A stretch of 64,000 nt of DNA from Paenibacillus senegalimassiliensis (GTDB lineage Bacteria > Bacillota > Bacilli > Paenibacillales > Paenibacillaceae): assembly GCF_001486585.1 (NCBI RefSeq), contig NZ_LN909046.1, forward strand, positions 1,612,001-1,676,000, in the 5' to 3' direction. Position numbers and translations under genes: made by a program. Of the stretch, positions 1 to 8,292 are shown piece by piece. The notes below the pieces were generated by a model that was not told the DNA's origin, did not search any database, and was given only the letters and a program-made list of their open reading frames with translations. Each line of letters opens with the position of its first letter. Position 1 is the stretch's first letter.

Positions 1-361
1 GCCGCTTTCCACCTACAACAATATCTTCCCCATATCTTTGCCACTCCCGCTGTTCCAGTCTCTTTATTCGGATTTCTTCAGGAATCCACATAAATAGGAC
101 TACGTCGAAATACGGAATAAAGACATCTCCCCAACCGCATAAGGAACCGGATAACACCCATCTATCATGCTTTTGAAGATCAGGTCCCAGCAAATGAATT
201 CTTTCCTCAACAGAACGGTTTTGGGTAAAAGGTTCTTCCGTAGGGTGCCAGAAATAATCGTCCGTATCCAGATGCCGATATCCGAATTTCTCGGAAATAG
301 CTTTAGCTAATGTAGTTGTCCCCGAACCAGAAGCACCTAGGATGTGAATTCGGTTTATCAT
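1..361 (-). CDS. P-loop kinase, adenylate-kinase-like (C-terminal end outside window)
   Basis: The reading frame opens with ATG at 361 and runs off the window edge at position 1, so only about the first 120 residues are present. The N-terminus carries a Walker A-like motif, GASGSGTTTLAK, where the usual GKS/GKT lysine-serine is replaced by GTT, so the phosphate-binding lysine is missing at its normal place. It resembles the small AAA/FlaR 'topology modulation' kinases, several of which occur at 28-33 kb. A weak ribosome binding site (GCAGGTGAGC) precedes the start. It lies 23 bp downstream of the DJ-1/PfpI gene on the same strand and is probably cotranscribed with it. The substrate is unknown. 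Confidence 0.75.
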   Translation of the reverse strand, partial: MINRIHILGASGSGTTTLAKAISEKFGYRHLDTDDYFWHPTEEPFTQNRSVEERIHLLGPDLQKHDRWVLSGSLCGWGDVFIPYFDVVLFMWIPEEIRIKRLEQREWQRYGEDIVVGGKR

Positions 362-384
362 ATTTGTTTGCTCACCTGCCTGCT

Positions 385-966
385 TTAGACTTCTATAACT
401 CCCTGCATCTCATACGGATAGTCAATTTGTTGTTTAACTATGGTAACAGCATCCTTATTCACCAGCAACTCAATGATATATAGCGCAAGATCAATGGAAG
501 TAGATACTCCCCCTCCGGTAATCAGATTGCCATCCTTCACGATTCTTGTGGCAATGACCTCACTGCAATAAGGTGCGAGTAAATCATATACACCTGGATG
601 AGTGGTGGCTTTTTTGTTTCTCAAAAATCCCGCGGCACCCAGCAGCAAAGACCCCGTACAAACCGATACGTGATACCTTACCCTTTCAGCTTGCTTGATC
701 CACGTAATAAATTCATCATCATACCTTAAGTTCCGCGTTCCCATGCCCCCGGGAATGAAAATCATATCGTAATGCGATAAATCAGGTTTTACCTTATCCA
801 CCTTAATCGTTAAGCCTAAATCATCAGACACCTCATCTGATACGCCGCATATATCCCAACTGACATCCTTGGTTTCTTCAAAGAGCTTCAGTCTGTGTAT
901 CACATCATAAAAACCAATAAAATCTAAAAACGTTACTCCATTAAAAAGAATAAAGGCAATTCTCAC
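385..966 (-). CDS. DJ-1/PfpI family protein (class I glutamine amidotransferase-like)
   Basis: A 193-residue single-domain protein of the DJ-1/PfpI superfamily, of the kind that forms the N-terminal half of some AraC regulators, but here without a DNA-binding domain. The nucleophile elbow is visible as VSVCTGSLLLGAAG near residue 103, followed by ATTHP, a typical element of the active site. The start is GTG at 966, with GGAGGTAG at good spacing. Members include amidases, isonitrile hydratases and glyoxalase/chaperone-like proteins, so the activity cannot be fixed. It is transcribed away from the manganese catalase and precedes the partial kinase in a likely two-gene unit. Confidence 0.8.
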   Translation of the reverse strand: MRIAFILFNGVTFLDFIGFYDVIHRLKLFEETKDVSWDICGVSDEVSDDLGLTIKVDKVKPDLSHYDMIFIPGGMGTRNLRYDDEFITWIKQAERVRYHVSVCTGSLLLGAAGFLRNKKATTHPGVYDLLAPYCSEVIATRIVKDGNLITGGGVSTSIDLALYIIELLVNKDAVTIVKQQIDYPYEMQGVIEV

Positions 967-1110
967 GTGTCACTACCTCCTTCTAAATGATGTACTTCCT
1001 TCTTCTATTCTCGATGGCAGGTCTGGAACCCTTTCACGCTATCCTGTATTCTGCATGAAACGTGACCTCAAGGGCATTATAGGAAAAAATACAAAGAAGG
1101 AGTGACAGCT

Positions 1111-1965
1111 TTGTTCTATTACAAAGAGGGATTAATAAATGGTATCAAACCGGACAAACCCGATCCTGCTGCAGCGAAGGTACTTCAAGAGGCATTAGGC
1201 GGGCAATTTGGCGAGATGCGTACCATGATGCAGTATTTCTTTCAGAGCTCCAACTTCCGGGGTAAGGAAAAACAATTTCAGGATTTGCTTCGTGGCGTTT
1301 TCCTTGAAGAAATTGCACATGTAGAGCTTGTGCAGCATACGATCAACGCGTTATTGAACGATGCGGGTCTATCCAGCCCCGGTGATGCAGGGCAAGATCA
1401 GGCCCCGATTGACGAAGCCGTCAAACATGGTAATCCACACCACTTCATTATGGGGGCCAAGACCTCATTGCCCATAGATGCGGGCGGTAATCCTTGGAGC
1501 GGTTCATGGGTATATAGCCATGGAAATTTAATCAGCGATATGCTTAACAATGTTGTGCTGGAATCAACGGGAGTTTTGCAAAAAACACGGATCTACGAGA
1601 TGAGCTCCAATCAAACCTTCAGAGAAACGCTAGGCTTCTTAATCGTCCGGGATAATGCTCACCAGAATGCCTTTGCCAAAGCGTTGGAAACGTTAGGCGT
1701 TGACTGGGGCAAGCTGTTCCCTGTACCTAATTATGATATTAACAAGTATCCAGAATGCCGGAAGTTTGTCGACATGGGCTACCATAACATGCAATTTAAT
1801 TTCCGCTTGGACCCAACCCGTATCAGTGAGATTTATCAAGGTCAAACACCTAGCCGTAATGGCGGTTCACTATCCGTCACCGAGCCACCTGCGGAATTTC
1901 CAGTTCCCTTCTTACCAGAAATGCCAAACGAGCATAGTCCTGGTCTGCATGATATGCAAGTCTGA
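1111..1965 (+). CDS. Manganese catalase
   Basis: A non-haem dimanganese catalase that dismutates hydrogen peroxide. Ferritin-like four-helix features are visible: EMRTMMQYFFQ, LEEIAHVELVQHTI (bridging Glu and His ligands), and the second pair in VVLESTGVLQKTRIYEM and IVRDNAHQNAF. The length of about 284 residues fits the family (compare B. subtilis YdbD). A GTG at 1102 is in frame, but it overlaps the Shine-Dalgarno AAGGAG itself. TTG at 1111 is therefore the better start: it sits 8 bases after the site and gives the N-terminus MFYYKEG. The gene is single, divergent from the DJ-1/PfpI gene, and probably part of an oxidative or stationary-phase defence. Confidence 0.9.
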   Translation: MFYYKEGLINGIKPDKPDPAAAKVLQEALGGQFGEMRTMMQYFFQSSNFRGKEKQFQDLLRGVFLEEIAHVELVQHTINALLNDAGLSSPGDAGQDQAPIDEAVKHGNPHHFIMGAKTSLPIDAGGNPWSGSWVYSHGNLISDMLNNVVLESTGVLQKTRIYEMSSNQTFRETLGFLIVRDNAHQNAFAKALETLGVDWGKLFPVPNYDINKYPECRKFVDMGYHNMQFNFRLDPTRISEIYQGQTPSRNGGSLSVTEPPAEFPVPFLPEMPNEHSPGLHDMQV

Positions 1966-1992
1966 AAATAGAATTGGAAGTAATTCTATCAT

Positions 1993-2021
1993 TTGACAAA
2001 AACTCGCCTGTCAATTAAAAT
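1993..2021 (+). promoter_or_regulatory. Promoter upstream of the CGTase gene
   Basis: A vegetative-type promoter: -35 TTGACA at 1993-1998, a 17-bp spacer, and -10 TAAAAT at 2016-2021. It lies about 220 bp before the CGTase start and is the only convincing promoter between the catalase stop and the CGTase ATG, so the mRNA would have a long 5' leader. Confidence 0.7.
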
Positions 2022-2034
2022 GAAAGCGCATCCT
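2021..2034 (+). promoter_or_regulatory. Possible cre (CcpA) half-conserved site
   Basis: TGAAAGCGCATCCT overlaps the end of the -10 element. The left half, TGAAAGCG, fits the catabolite-responsive element consensus exactly, but the right half matches poorly. The position, at the transcription start of a starch-degrading exoenzyme gene, is where CcpA repression would act. The call is an inference. Confidence 0.3.
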
Positions 2035-2128
2035 TGGCGTTTGATCTCTGCAATTGTAAAGGGTGGCCGAGGATATCTACTTATAATTTGAGGGCGCTGC
2101 TTCCCTGATCATGATTGGGTTCAGGAAC

Positions 2129-2163
2129 AACCCCGTAATCTTCCATCCGAAGATTGCGGGGTT
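2129..2163 (+). promoter_or_regulatory. 15-bp hairpin in the CGTase leader
   Basis: Arms 2129-2143 and 2149-2163 form a 15-bp stem with one G-T wobble and a 5-base loop (CATCC). The following sequence (ATTTGCATGGG) has no real T-run. It could be an mRNA-stabilising or attenuating structure in the CGTase leader, or a weak terminator. Confidence 0.5.
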
Positions 2164-2242
2164 ATTTGCATGGGCAGCAGGAGAGGAGGTTGTCTGGCTT
2201 TATTTATCGTTTCACTAAAATATTCGAAAGGCGGCTTGATCA

Positions 2243-4402
2243 ATGAAATGGATGATTAGAAAATCAATGATTGCAGTGATTGCTTCCACCTTTCTTCTTA
2301 CCGCATGGCTTAATCCGTTCATGGCCACTCCTTCGGCAAGTGCAGCACCGGACACCTCGGTTCTGAACAAGCAAGGCTTCTCTACCGATGTAATCTATCA
2401 AATCGTAACCGATCGCTTCGCGGACGGGAATGTCTCCAACAACCCCTCCGGAGGAGCCTACTCCCCAGGGTGTACAAGCCTCAAATTGTACTGTGGGGGA
2501 GACTGGCAGGGAATTATAGATAAGATCAATGACGGTTACTTTGCAGGCATGGGCGTCAGCGCATTGTGGATTTCCCAACCTGTGGAGAACATTTATAGTA
2601 TCATCGACTACTCAGGCGTCAACAGCACCGCCTATCATGGATATTGGGCGCGTGATTTCAAGCGGACTAACCCAGCGTTCGGTAGCATGAGCGATTTTCA
2701 GAATCTGGTTAACACGGCTCATGCCAATGACATCAAAATTATTATTGATTTTGCTCCCAATCATACCTCACCAGCCTCGGAGACGCAGCCATCCTTCGCG
2801 GAGAATGGGAAGCTTTACGATAATGGCAGTTTAGTTGCTGGCTACACGGGAGATACCAACAATATTTTCCACCATAACATGGGGACCGACTTCTCCTCCC
2901 TGGAGGATGGCATCTACCGCAATCTGTATGATTTGGCCGATATCAATCACCACAATAACACAACAGATACCTACTTCAAGGAGGCCATCAAACTCTGGCT
3001 TGATATGGGGATTGACGGAATTCGGGTAGATGCGGTTAAGCATATGCCACCGGGCTGGCAGAAGAACTGGATGGCGTACATTTCAGGTTATGAGCCTGTA
3101 TTTACCTTTGGTGAATGGTTCCTTGGCGTGAACGAATATGACCCGAATAACATCGACTTTGCCAATGAGTCCGGCATGAGTCTGCTTGATTTCCGCTTCG
3201 GGCAAAAGGTTCGGCAGGTGTTCCGGGACAATACGGATAATATGTACGGTCTGAACGACATGTTAGCGGAAACCGAAGGCGATTACACCCATATTCATGA
3301 TCAGGTGACCTTTATTGACAACCATGACATGGACCGCTTCAAGCTTGGCAACAATGACCGACGTTTGGAGCAAGCCTTAACCTTTACACTTACCTCGCGT
3401 GGCGTGCCAGCTATCTATTACGGCACAGAGCAATACATGACTGGCAATGGTGATCCGGCGAATCGCTCCTTCATGACCGGCTTCTCGACTAACACTACCG
3501 CTTACCAACTCATTGGCAAGCTGGCCCCGCTTCGCAAGTCCAATGCAGCCATTGCCTACGGCAGTACACAGGAACGCTGGATCAATAACGACGTCTATAT
3601 TTATGAGCGGAATTTCGGCAGCAGCACCGCACTAATTGCCATTAACCGCAGTGCGACGGCTTCGGCATCCGTGACAGGTCTGCAAACTTCGCTCCCGGCT
3701 GGCACCTATACAGATGAACTGGATGGATTGTTAAATGGTACTAACATAACTGTAAATGCTGCGGGTGCTGTAAATGCATTTACTTTGCCTGCGGGTGGTG
3801 CCGCCGTATGGCAATTTGCCACTAACGAAACATCTCCGATCATCGGCAACATTGGCCCAGACCTGGGTAAAGCAGGCACGCTATTAACCATTGACGGACG
3901 TGGCTTTGGTAATACCAAGGGTACGGTATACTTTGGCACAACCGCCGTCACCGGTAGCCAAATTACAGGATGGGAGGATTCCCAGATTCAAGTGATTGTT
4001 CCTGCGGCTACTCCTGGTGATCAGAGTATCAAGGTTCGCACGGCTAGCTCCGTGGATAGCAACAGCTACAACAGCTTTAACCTGCTGACAGGAGATCAGG
4101 TATCGGTCCGCTTCATCATAAATAACGCTACCACAGTATTTGGTGAGAATGTATACTTGACCGGTAATACTGCTGAGCTAGGCAACTGGGACCCAGACCA
4201 AGCAATTGGTCCATTCTTCAATCAGATCATGACCACTTATCCGTCCTGGTACTATGATGTTAGTGTACCTGCCGGAACAAACCTGCAATTTAAATTTATC
4301 AAGAAAAATGGCACGGCCGTCACCTGGGAAGGTGGCACTAATCACAGCTACACCGCTCCAGCAAGCGGAGTCGGGACTACTACGGTCGACTGGCAGCCAT
4401 AA
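2243..4402 (+). CDS. cgt: Cyclomaltodextrin glucanotransferase (CGTase), secreted
   Basis: A secreted GH13 enzyme that converts starch to cyclodextrins by intramolecular transglycosylation (EC 2.4.1.19). A 34-residue signal peptide ends at ASA, and the mature protein begins APDTSVLN. It is followed by the GH13 A/B/C domains, an IPT/TIG domain D (about residues 528-615) and a C-terminal starch-binding CBM20 domain. Catalytic residues are nucleophile Asp263 (GIRVDAVKH), acid/base Glu291 (FGEWF) and Asp362 ([10 protein letters not shown]). In mature numbering these are 229/257/328. The central subsite Tyr (mature 195, in NLYDLAD) is kept, which favours cyclisation over a maltogenic-amylase-like activity. 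Total length (719) is normal. The Shine-Dalgarno is AAAGGCGG. A hairpin follows the stop. Confidence 0.96.
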   Translation: MKWMIRKSMIAVIASTFLLTAWLNPFMATPSASAAPDTSVLNKQGFSTDVIYQIVTDRFADGNVSNNPSGGAYSPGCTSLKLYCGGDWQGIIDKINDGYFAGMGVSALWISQPVENIYSIIDYSGVNSTAYHGYWARDFKRTNPAFGSMSDFQNLVNTAHANDIKIIIDFAPNHTSPASETQPSFAENGKLYDNGSLVAGYTGDTNNIFHHNMGTDFSSLEDGIYRNLYDLADINHHNNTTDTYFKEAIKLWLDMGIDGIRVDAVKHMPPGWQKNWMAYISGYEPVFTFGEWFLGVNEYDPNNIDFANESGMSLLDFRFGQKVRQVFRDNTDNMYGLNDMLAETEGDYTHIHDQVTFIDNHDMDRFKLGNNDRRLEQALTFTLTSRGVPAIYYGTEQYMTGNGDPANRSFMTGFSTNTTAYQLIGKLAPLRKSNAAIAYGSTQERWINNDVYIYERNFGSSTALIAINRSATASASVTGLQTSLPAGTYTDELDGLLNGTNITVNAAGAVNAFTLPAGGAAVWQFATNETSPIIGNIGPDLGKAGTLLTIDGRGFGNTKGTVYFGTTAVTGSQITGWEDSQIQVIVPAATPGDQSIKVRTASSVDSNSYNSFNLLTGDQVSVRFIINNATTVFGENVYLTGNTAELGNWDPDQAIGPFFNQIMTTYPSWYYDVSVPAGTNLQFKFIKKNGTAVTWEGGTNHSYTAPASGVGTTTVDWQP

Positions 4403-4419
4403 TATCTAACTATAAGAGC

Positions 4420-4459
4420 AACAAGAACCAGCCTGGGTATGCCCTGGCTGGTTCTTGTT
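4420..4459. terminator. Bidirectional terminator between CGTase and the APH-like gene
   Basis: A perfect 14-bp stem (4420-4433 with 4446-4459) lies between two convergent genes. The 3' side continues ATGTTT on the plus strand and TGCTCTTAT on the minus strand. It overlaps the last two bases of the convergent gene. Confidence 0.75.
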
Positions 4460-5369
4460 ATGTTTCGGTATACCATTTTGGCTTTAACAGCCTAAAATAA
4501 TCATGATCCTCTAGCACTCTCTCAATCTTCTCCATCATGATGTCCGTTTCTTCCGGCTTCACTTTTATGATCCAAACGATAGATGAGACTAGGCACATCG
4601 CTAGATATAGCGAATACAACCTCCAGAAGTGAACACCTGGCTCTGAACCTTTGAAATAACCTCTAATCTGGCCGATTGAAAAAGGAACACTTACTTCTGA
4701 GCTAAACATCCCTAATTTCACAAATTCATCAATAGGATCGCCCCAATCATATCGATTAAAGTCAATGATTCCTGAGAGGTGATTGTCTTTAACTATCAAA
4801 TTCCCCACATGAAAATCATCATGAAGAAATAAATTAGGTCTGAGTTTCATCAAATATAGATTGTCATCTATAAACGATATTACAGCCGAATCATTTTTGA
4901 ATCTAATATCTAACTGGGAGTATTGATTAAAATATCCGGTATGCTTACTTAACTTTCTTTCATACCATGAGGGGATATTTTTAGGGGCTGCATATTGATG
5001 AATTTTTTGCAATTCAACCCCCGCATCATCACCAATATTGAATTGCTCTTCCCACGAAAGGTTTGGGAGAACCTCTGCGGCATCTTCACCTTCAATGAAA
5101 GACAATATCATATAACCAAGCCCAAAATCGGATAAGTCGCCTATTTCCAAAGGTCTTGAACATTTCACGTCAAGTTCCTTCATTCTGAAAAGCGCTTCAA
5201 ATTCTATCTGCTTTAAGGCCTGGTACTTATGATCAAAGGTTCTGAGTAAAAAGAGCTCATCCCCTTTGTGAACCACATATTTATGGTCGCTGGAATAGCC
5301 CTTGTGTATTTGCTCAATCTGAACATCATCTTGCAAGAAAGGAATATGTTTGAACAGTAAGTGCTTCAC
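4458..5369 (-). CDS. Aminoglycoside phosphotransferase (APH)-like kinase
   Basis: A 303-residue protein of the APH / choline-kinase-like fold. The catalytic loop is visible as HDDFHVGNLIV and the metal-binding motif as GIIDFNRYDWGDP, followed by the usual DEFVKLG helix. The family includes antibiotic kinases, homoserine, methylthioribose and fructosamine kinases, and many uncharacterised environmental members. Resistance cannot be concluded. Its start overlaps the preceding GNAT gene stop by 4 bases, which implies translational coupling. It is the last gene of a three-gene operon with the GNAT and pentapeptide-repeat proteins. Confidence 0.85.
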   Translation of the reverse strand: MKHLLFKHIPFLQDDVQIEQIHKGYSSDHKYVVHKGDELFLLRTFDHKYQALKQIEFEALFRMKELDVKCSRPLEIGDLSDFGLGYMILSFIEGEDAAEVLPNLSWEEQFNIGDDAGVELQKIHQYAAPKNIPSWYERKLSKHTGYFNQYSQLDIRFKNDSAVISFIDDNLYLMKLRPNLFLHDDFHVGNLIVKDNHLSGIIDFNRYDWGDPIDEFVKLGMFSSEVSVPFSIGQIRGYFKGSEPGVHFWRLYSLYLAMCLVSSIVWIIKVKPEETDIMMEKIERVLEDHDYFRLLKPKWYTET

Positions 5370-5824
5370 GCCGTCCCCTCAATTACTAAATCCAAGACGA
5401 TCTCTCCATCCACTAAATCTCCGGTTTCCTGAAACCCACAGGACTTGTATAGTTTATTTACAACTTGATTATCAGGAACATGTGAGGTTCGAATCTTGCT
5501 GCATCCTTCAATGTGGCTCATGGTAGTAATGATCTGCCCGAGAGCTGCCTTACCAAGTCCTCTGCCCTGATGATGTTCATCAATCATGAATCTCACGATC
5601 CAGAAGCAATCATCATCTTCATAAGGAGTGACATCAAATAAGGTAAATCCCACCATCGTATCTTCGTTATAAATTCCAAAGGCCCCTGTACTTGGCTCTT
5701 CTACTGCCTTTTCTAATGAATCCAGATTTGAAGCTACGAACCCCATTTGATCCTGGCGTGGTTTAAGACTAATGCATTCATCCCTGTTCTGCTCAGTAAT
5801 CGGTCTTAAGCTGATTTGAATCAT
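5366..5824 (-). CDS. GNAT family N-acetyltransferase
   Basis: An acetyl-CoA-dependent acetyltransferase of about 152 residues. Motif A is visible in MIDEHHQGRGLGKAALGQII (the Q/RxxGxG/A pyrophosphate loop), followed by the typical C-terminal segment NKLYKSCGFQETG. The frame extends nine codons upstream, but the start at 5824 (MIQISLRP) is preferred because GGGAGGG at 5831-5837 is correctly spaced. It overlaps the APH-like gene by 4 bases. The acceptor substrate is unknown. Confidence 0.88.
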   Translation of the reverse strand: MIQISLRPITEQNRDECISLKPRQDQMGFVASNLDSLEKAVEEPSTGAFGIYNEDTMVGFTLFDVTPYEDDDCFWIVRFMIDEHHQGRGLGKAALGQIITTMSHIEGCSKIRTSHVPDNQVVNKLYKSCGFQETGDLVDGEIVLDLVIEGTA

Positions 5825-5857
5825 GGATATCCCTCCCCATGCTATTACCATAATTTA

Positions 5858-6781
5858 TTATATCGTATCCCAGTGCTGCGGACGAGTGAGGACCGAAGGT
5901 AGCTCTGTCCTATGATTTCCTCTAGCCGAGTTGACTTGAGACTGAGTAAGGAAAATGCTACGGGACAGGTCAGCCCCCCTTAGATCCGCATCACGCAGAT
6001 CTGCCCCAATGAGATCGGCGCCGTTAAGATTGGTATCTCTGAGGTTAGCGGCAATTAAGAGGGCTCCTCTTAAATTTGCTCCCTGGAGCTGTAAATTTCG
6101 CAAATCCGCACCGACCAGGTCCGCTCCACGGCCGATTTGCTTCTGACGCCGCGAGGGAATCGGCGGATGCTTGAGCTTGCTGAGGGCCTGCGTCCGCACA
6201 AGCTCACTCGTTTGAAGCAGCAAAGTATTAACAGCCTGCCGATGCTCTGCCATATCGAACCTTATGAGTTCTTCCGGGCTGAGAAGGGTATGTCGCTCCG
6301 TCCGCTCAAGCATATCCTGTAGATCATTCCGAATCTCCAGCGTTGCTTGCTGGTTCAAGGCTTCAGATAAATGCCAGAGCAATTCATGCAGTTGCAGCAT
6401 CATTAAAAATACTTTAAACATCGACTCCGCAGAATTTGGCGTAGCCTTCCAATCCTTACCGCCAAAGCTGACTTGAGAAACCCGCTGTCCTGCTCCAAAG
6501 CAGTCAAATGCAATACAGCCTTTGAGCCCCTGCTTACCCAGCGTTTCATGAATAGCACAGCGAAAATCCGGCTGTAAATGAGTACAGGGATGTCCTGCTG
6601 CCTTGTCTGCCGGAAAGCCTTCCGAGGCTGAAAAATATAAAGCAGTGCAGCATAAGCCAAAACAACTCTGACAATCTGCACGCAGATGCTCTCTACTCAC
6701 AATCCACTCATTTTCTAGCTTAGAATGTTCCAACAGGCTCACCTCATAAATCCAGTTTCCTTGGCTTGCATGCTCCTGCAT
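5858..6781 (-). CDS. Pentapeptide-repeat protein with N-terminal cysteine cluster
   Basis: A 307-residue protein in two parts. The N-terminal third holds eight cysteines (about C37, C40, C44, C45, C66, C75, C89, C94) in a CxxCxxxCC arrangement like the YkgJ/UPF0153 metal-chelating domain. The C-terminus (about 215-285) is a run of A(D/N)LxG-type pentapeptides that would form a right-handed quadrilateral beta-helix. Pentapeptide proteins can mimic DNA (Qnr/MfpA) or act as scaffolds. Here neither a target nor a role can be named. It is the first gene of a unit with the GNAT and APH-like genes. The ribosome binding site before ATG 6781 is weak. Confidence 0.8.
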   Translation of the reverse strand: MQEHASQGNWIYEVSLLEHSKLENEWIVSREHLRADCQSCFGLCCTALYFSASEGFPADKAAGHPCTHLQPDFRCAIHETLGKQGLKGCIAFDCFGAGQRVSQVSFGGKDWKATPNSAESMFKVFLMMLQLHELLWHLSEALNQQATLEIRNDLQDMLERTERHTLLSPEELIRFDMAEHRQAVNTLLLQTSELVRTQALSKLKHPPIPSRRQKQIGRGADLVGADLRNLQLQGANLRGALLIAANLRDTNLNGADLIGADLRDADLRGADLSRSIFLTQSQVNSARGNHRTELPSVLTRPQHWDTI

Positions 6782-6844
6782 ACTTGCCGAATCTATTATA
6801 TCAATAACTTCAAGTGAAACGATCTTACATTTATTACAATGAAG

Positions 6845-6887
6845 AAAAAGCCGCAGTCATCCCTTAACGGGGTGTCCGCGGCTTTAC
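6845..6887 (-). terminator. Intrinsic terminator after the GntR gene
   Basis: Arms AAAGCCGC (6847-6854) and GCGGCTTT (6878-6885), with an inner CCC/GGG pairing. On the minus strand the stem is followed by TTTTTCTTC. It closes the transporter-hydantoinase-HExxH-GntR operon. Confidence 0.8.
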
Positions 6888-6908
6888 TCGTCTTAGCCAT
6901 CAAAATTG

Positions 6909-7568
6909 TCAAAAGAATTGCGGGTACTGCTTGGACATACTGTTCACTTGCTCCAGCAGACTGCCTGAATGCTCCTTCACAACTTGGCGCAGGGCCTCCG
7001 CATCGCGGCGGCGAATGGCAGCCACCATATCCTCATGTTGAGAAATATGCGATTGCCGCGCACCTTCCATTTTGCCATATAGTAGGCAAATCCGGTTGTA
7101 ATGGGATGCCACCTCTTCAATGGTGTACCAGGCAAGCGTTACCCCTGCTGTCTCGAAGATCAACTGGTGGAAGCGATTGTCCTTATGGTAAAACTCGATA
7201 AAATGCTTCTTGTCCATATACTTCTTCTGCTTGTTAATCAGTTCCTGCATCGTATCCGCAACCAGTTCGCTGCATTTGCGAATAAAATCATCCACCACGG
7301 CGGACTCCAGCGAAGTTCGGATGAACCATTCTTCACGGACGCGCCCCAAGTCAATCTTGGACACTACCGTTTTGCGTTGCGGGTAGATTTCCACCAACCC
7401 GGACTGCTGCAAGCGAACAACCGCTTCACGGACCGGGGTCCGACTGACCCCATAACGTTCGGATAGCTTCTGGACACTCACGTCCATCCCTGGCTCAAGC
7501 ACCATGTTCATGATGTCTTCTTTGATTTTATTGTAAGTTACATCGTTTAATGAGCTACTGTTATTCAT
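6909..7568 (-). CDS. GntR family regulator, FadR/FCD subfamily
   Basis: About 219 residues. The N-terminal winged helix is typical of GntR (YNKIKEDIMNM, VQKLSERYGVSRTPVREAVVRL). The C-terminal all-helical FCD effector domain carries the spaced Asp/His residues that bind metal in this subfamily (FYHKDNRFHQ, HYNRI, SQHEDMVAAI). ATG 7568 is taken as start; a TTG three codons upstream is possible. It overlaps the HExxH gene and is last in its operon, so it most likely controls it, using the inverted repeat in front of the transporter gene. The effector is probably a small carboxylate. Confidence 0.88.
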   Translation of the reverse strand: MNNSSSLNDVTYNKIKEDIMNMVLEPGMDVSVQKLSERYGVSRTPVREAVVRLQQSGLVEIYPQRKTVVSKIDLGRVREEWFIRTSLESAVVDDFIRKCSELVADTMQELINKQKKYMDKKHFIEFYHKDNRFHQLIFETAGVTLAWYTIEEVASHYNRICLLYGKMEGARQSHISQHEDMVAAIRRRDAEALRQVVKEHSGSLLEQVNSMSKQYPQFF

Positions 7569-8268
7569 GATCTTCAACGGCTTCCCTACACCTTCCTGAA
7601 CCCACTCCTAGAACGTCACGATATATACTCTCCGCGCCGGAAGAATCGTAACTGACATACAACAGAAAATCCAGAATAAATGGGGAATAGTCTAGTCTAT
7701 TCAGTTCCCGGGTAAACGCCATGGCGGCAATTTCGCTGAGCGCGCGCACTCTTGAGTAGTTCTTCACACCAAGAAAATGCCATAATTCGATTTTTCTCGT
7801 TCGGGTATATATTTCCGACTCAAACCGTTCTTCTACAGCATGAAAAATTTCATGCCCCAAGATAGTATTCATTATATCATCTTGCCGGAATAGTTCAACC
7901 AAACCCGGGGCCTCCTGTGACACCAATAACGCCGCTTTGCTTATAGGTTCATCCATAATGACGATGTGATCTGGTGGCGTATAGCAAGCGAACAAAATCC
8001 GCTTACCTGTGATGGAAGTTGGCTCAAATTGGACCGTAAGCTCCATTCTCTCAGCAAGCAGGCGCGCATCTCTACAACCATATTCGGTAATCATGCGCTG
8101 AGCATAATCTTTACCACAGTGTATGGCTTCGTCCGTCATCTCCGTCATTTGCTCCGGACGTATTCGGCGCTTTAGCACATCTCTGGAAAAGGCATACGCT
8201 CCCCAGGTTTGGTCGTCCATCGGCAACAACGTTCCGATCATATCCTCCAACTCGTTAGGATTTCGCAT
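7561..8268 (-). CDS. HExxH putative metallopeptidase-like protein
   Basis: A 235-residue soluble protein with a zinc-protease signature HEIFH near residue 140. About 40 residues later comes RALSEIAAMAF, whose Glu could be the third ligand, as in ImmA/IrrE-like gluzincin families. No signal peptide or membrane segment is visible, so it would act in the cytoplasm. It sits between the hydantoinase-like gene (25 bp upstream) and the GntR gene (overlapping). It may be an amide or peptide hydrolase in the same pathway, or a regulator-processing protease. The Shine-Dalgarno GGAGGG supports ATG 8268. I do not recognise the exact family. Confidence 0.6.
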   Translation of the reverse strand: MRNPNELEDMIGTLLPMDDQTWGAYAFSRDVLKRRIRPEQMTEMTDEAIHCGKDYAQRMITEYGCRDARLLAERMELTVQFEPTSITGKRILFACYTPPDHIVIMDEPISKAALLVSQEAPGLVELFRQDDIMNTILGHEIFHAVEERFESEIYTRTRKIELWHFLGVKNYSRVRALSEIAAMAFTRELNRLDYSPFILDFLLYVSYDSSGAESIYRDVLGVGSGRCREAVEDHE

Positions 8269-8292
8269 AATCCCTCCGTTTCTTAGACGATC

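Noticed and set aside
2243..4402. Maltogenic amylase instead of CGTase
   Set aside because: The central subsite Tyr, domain D and CBM20 all match CGTase.
6839..7466. Plus-strand frames opposite the GntR gene
   Set aside because: Shadow frames of a well-supported regulator; one begins in its terminator.
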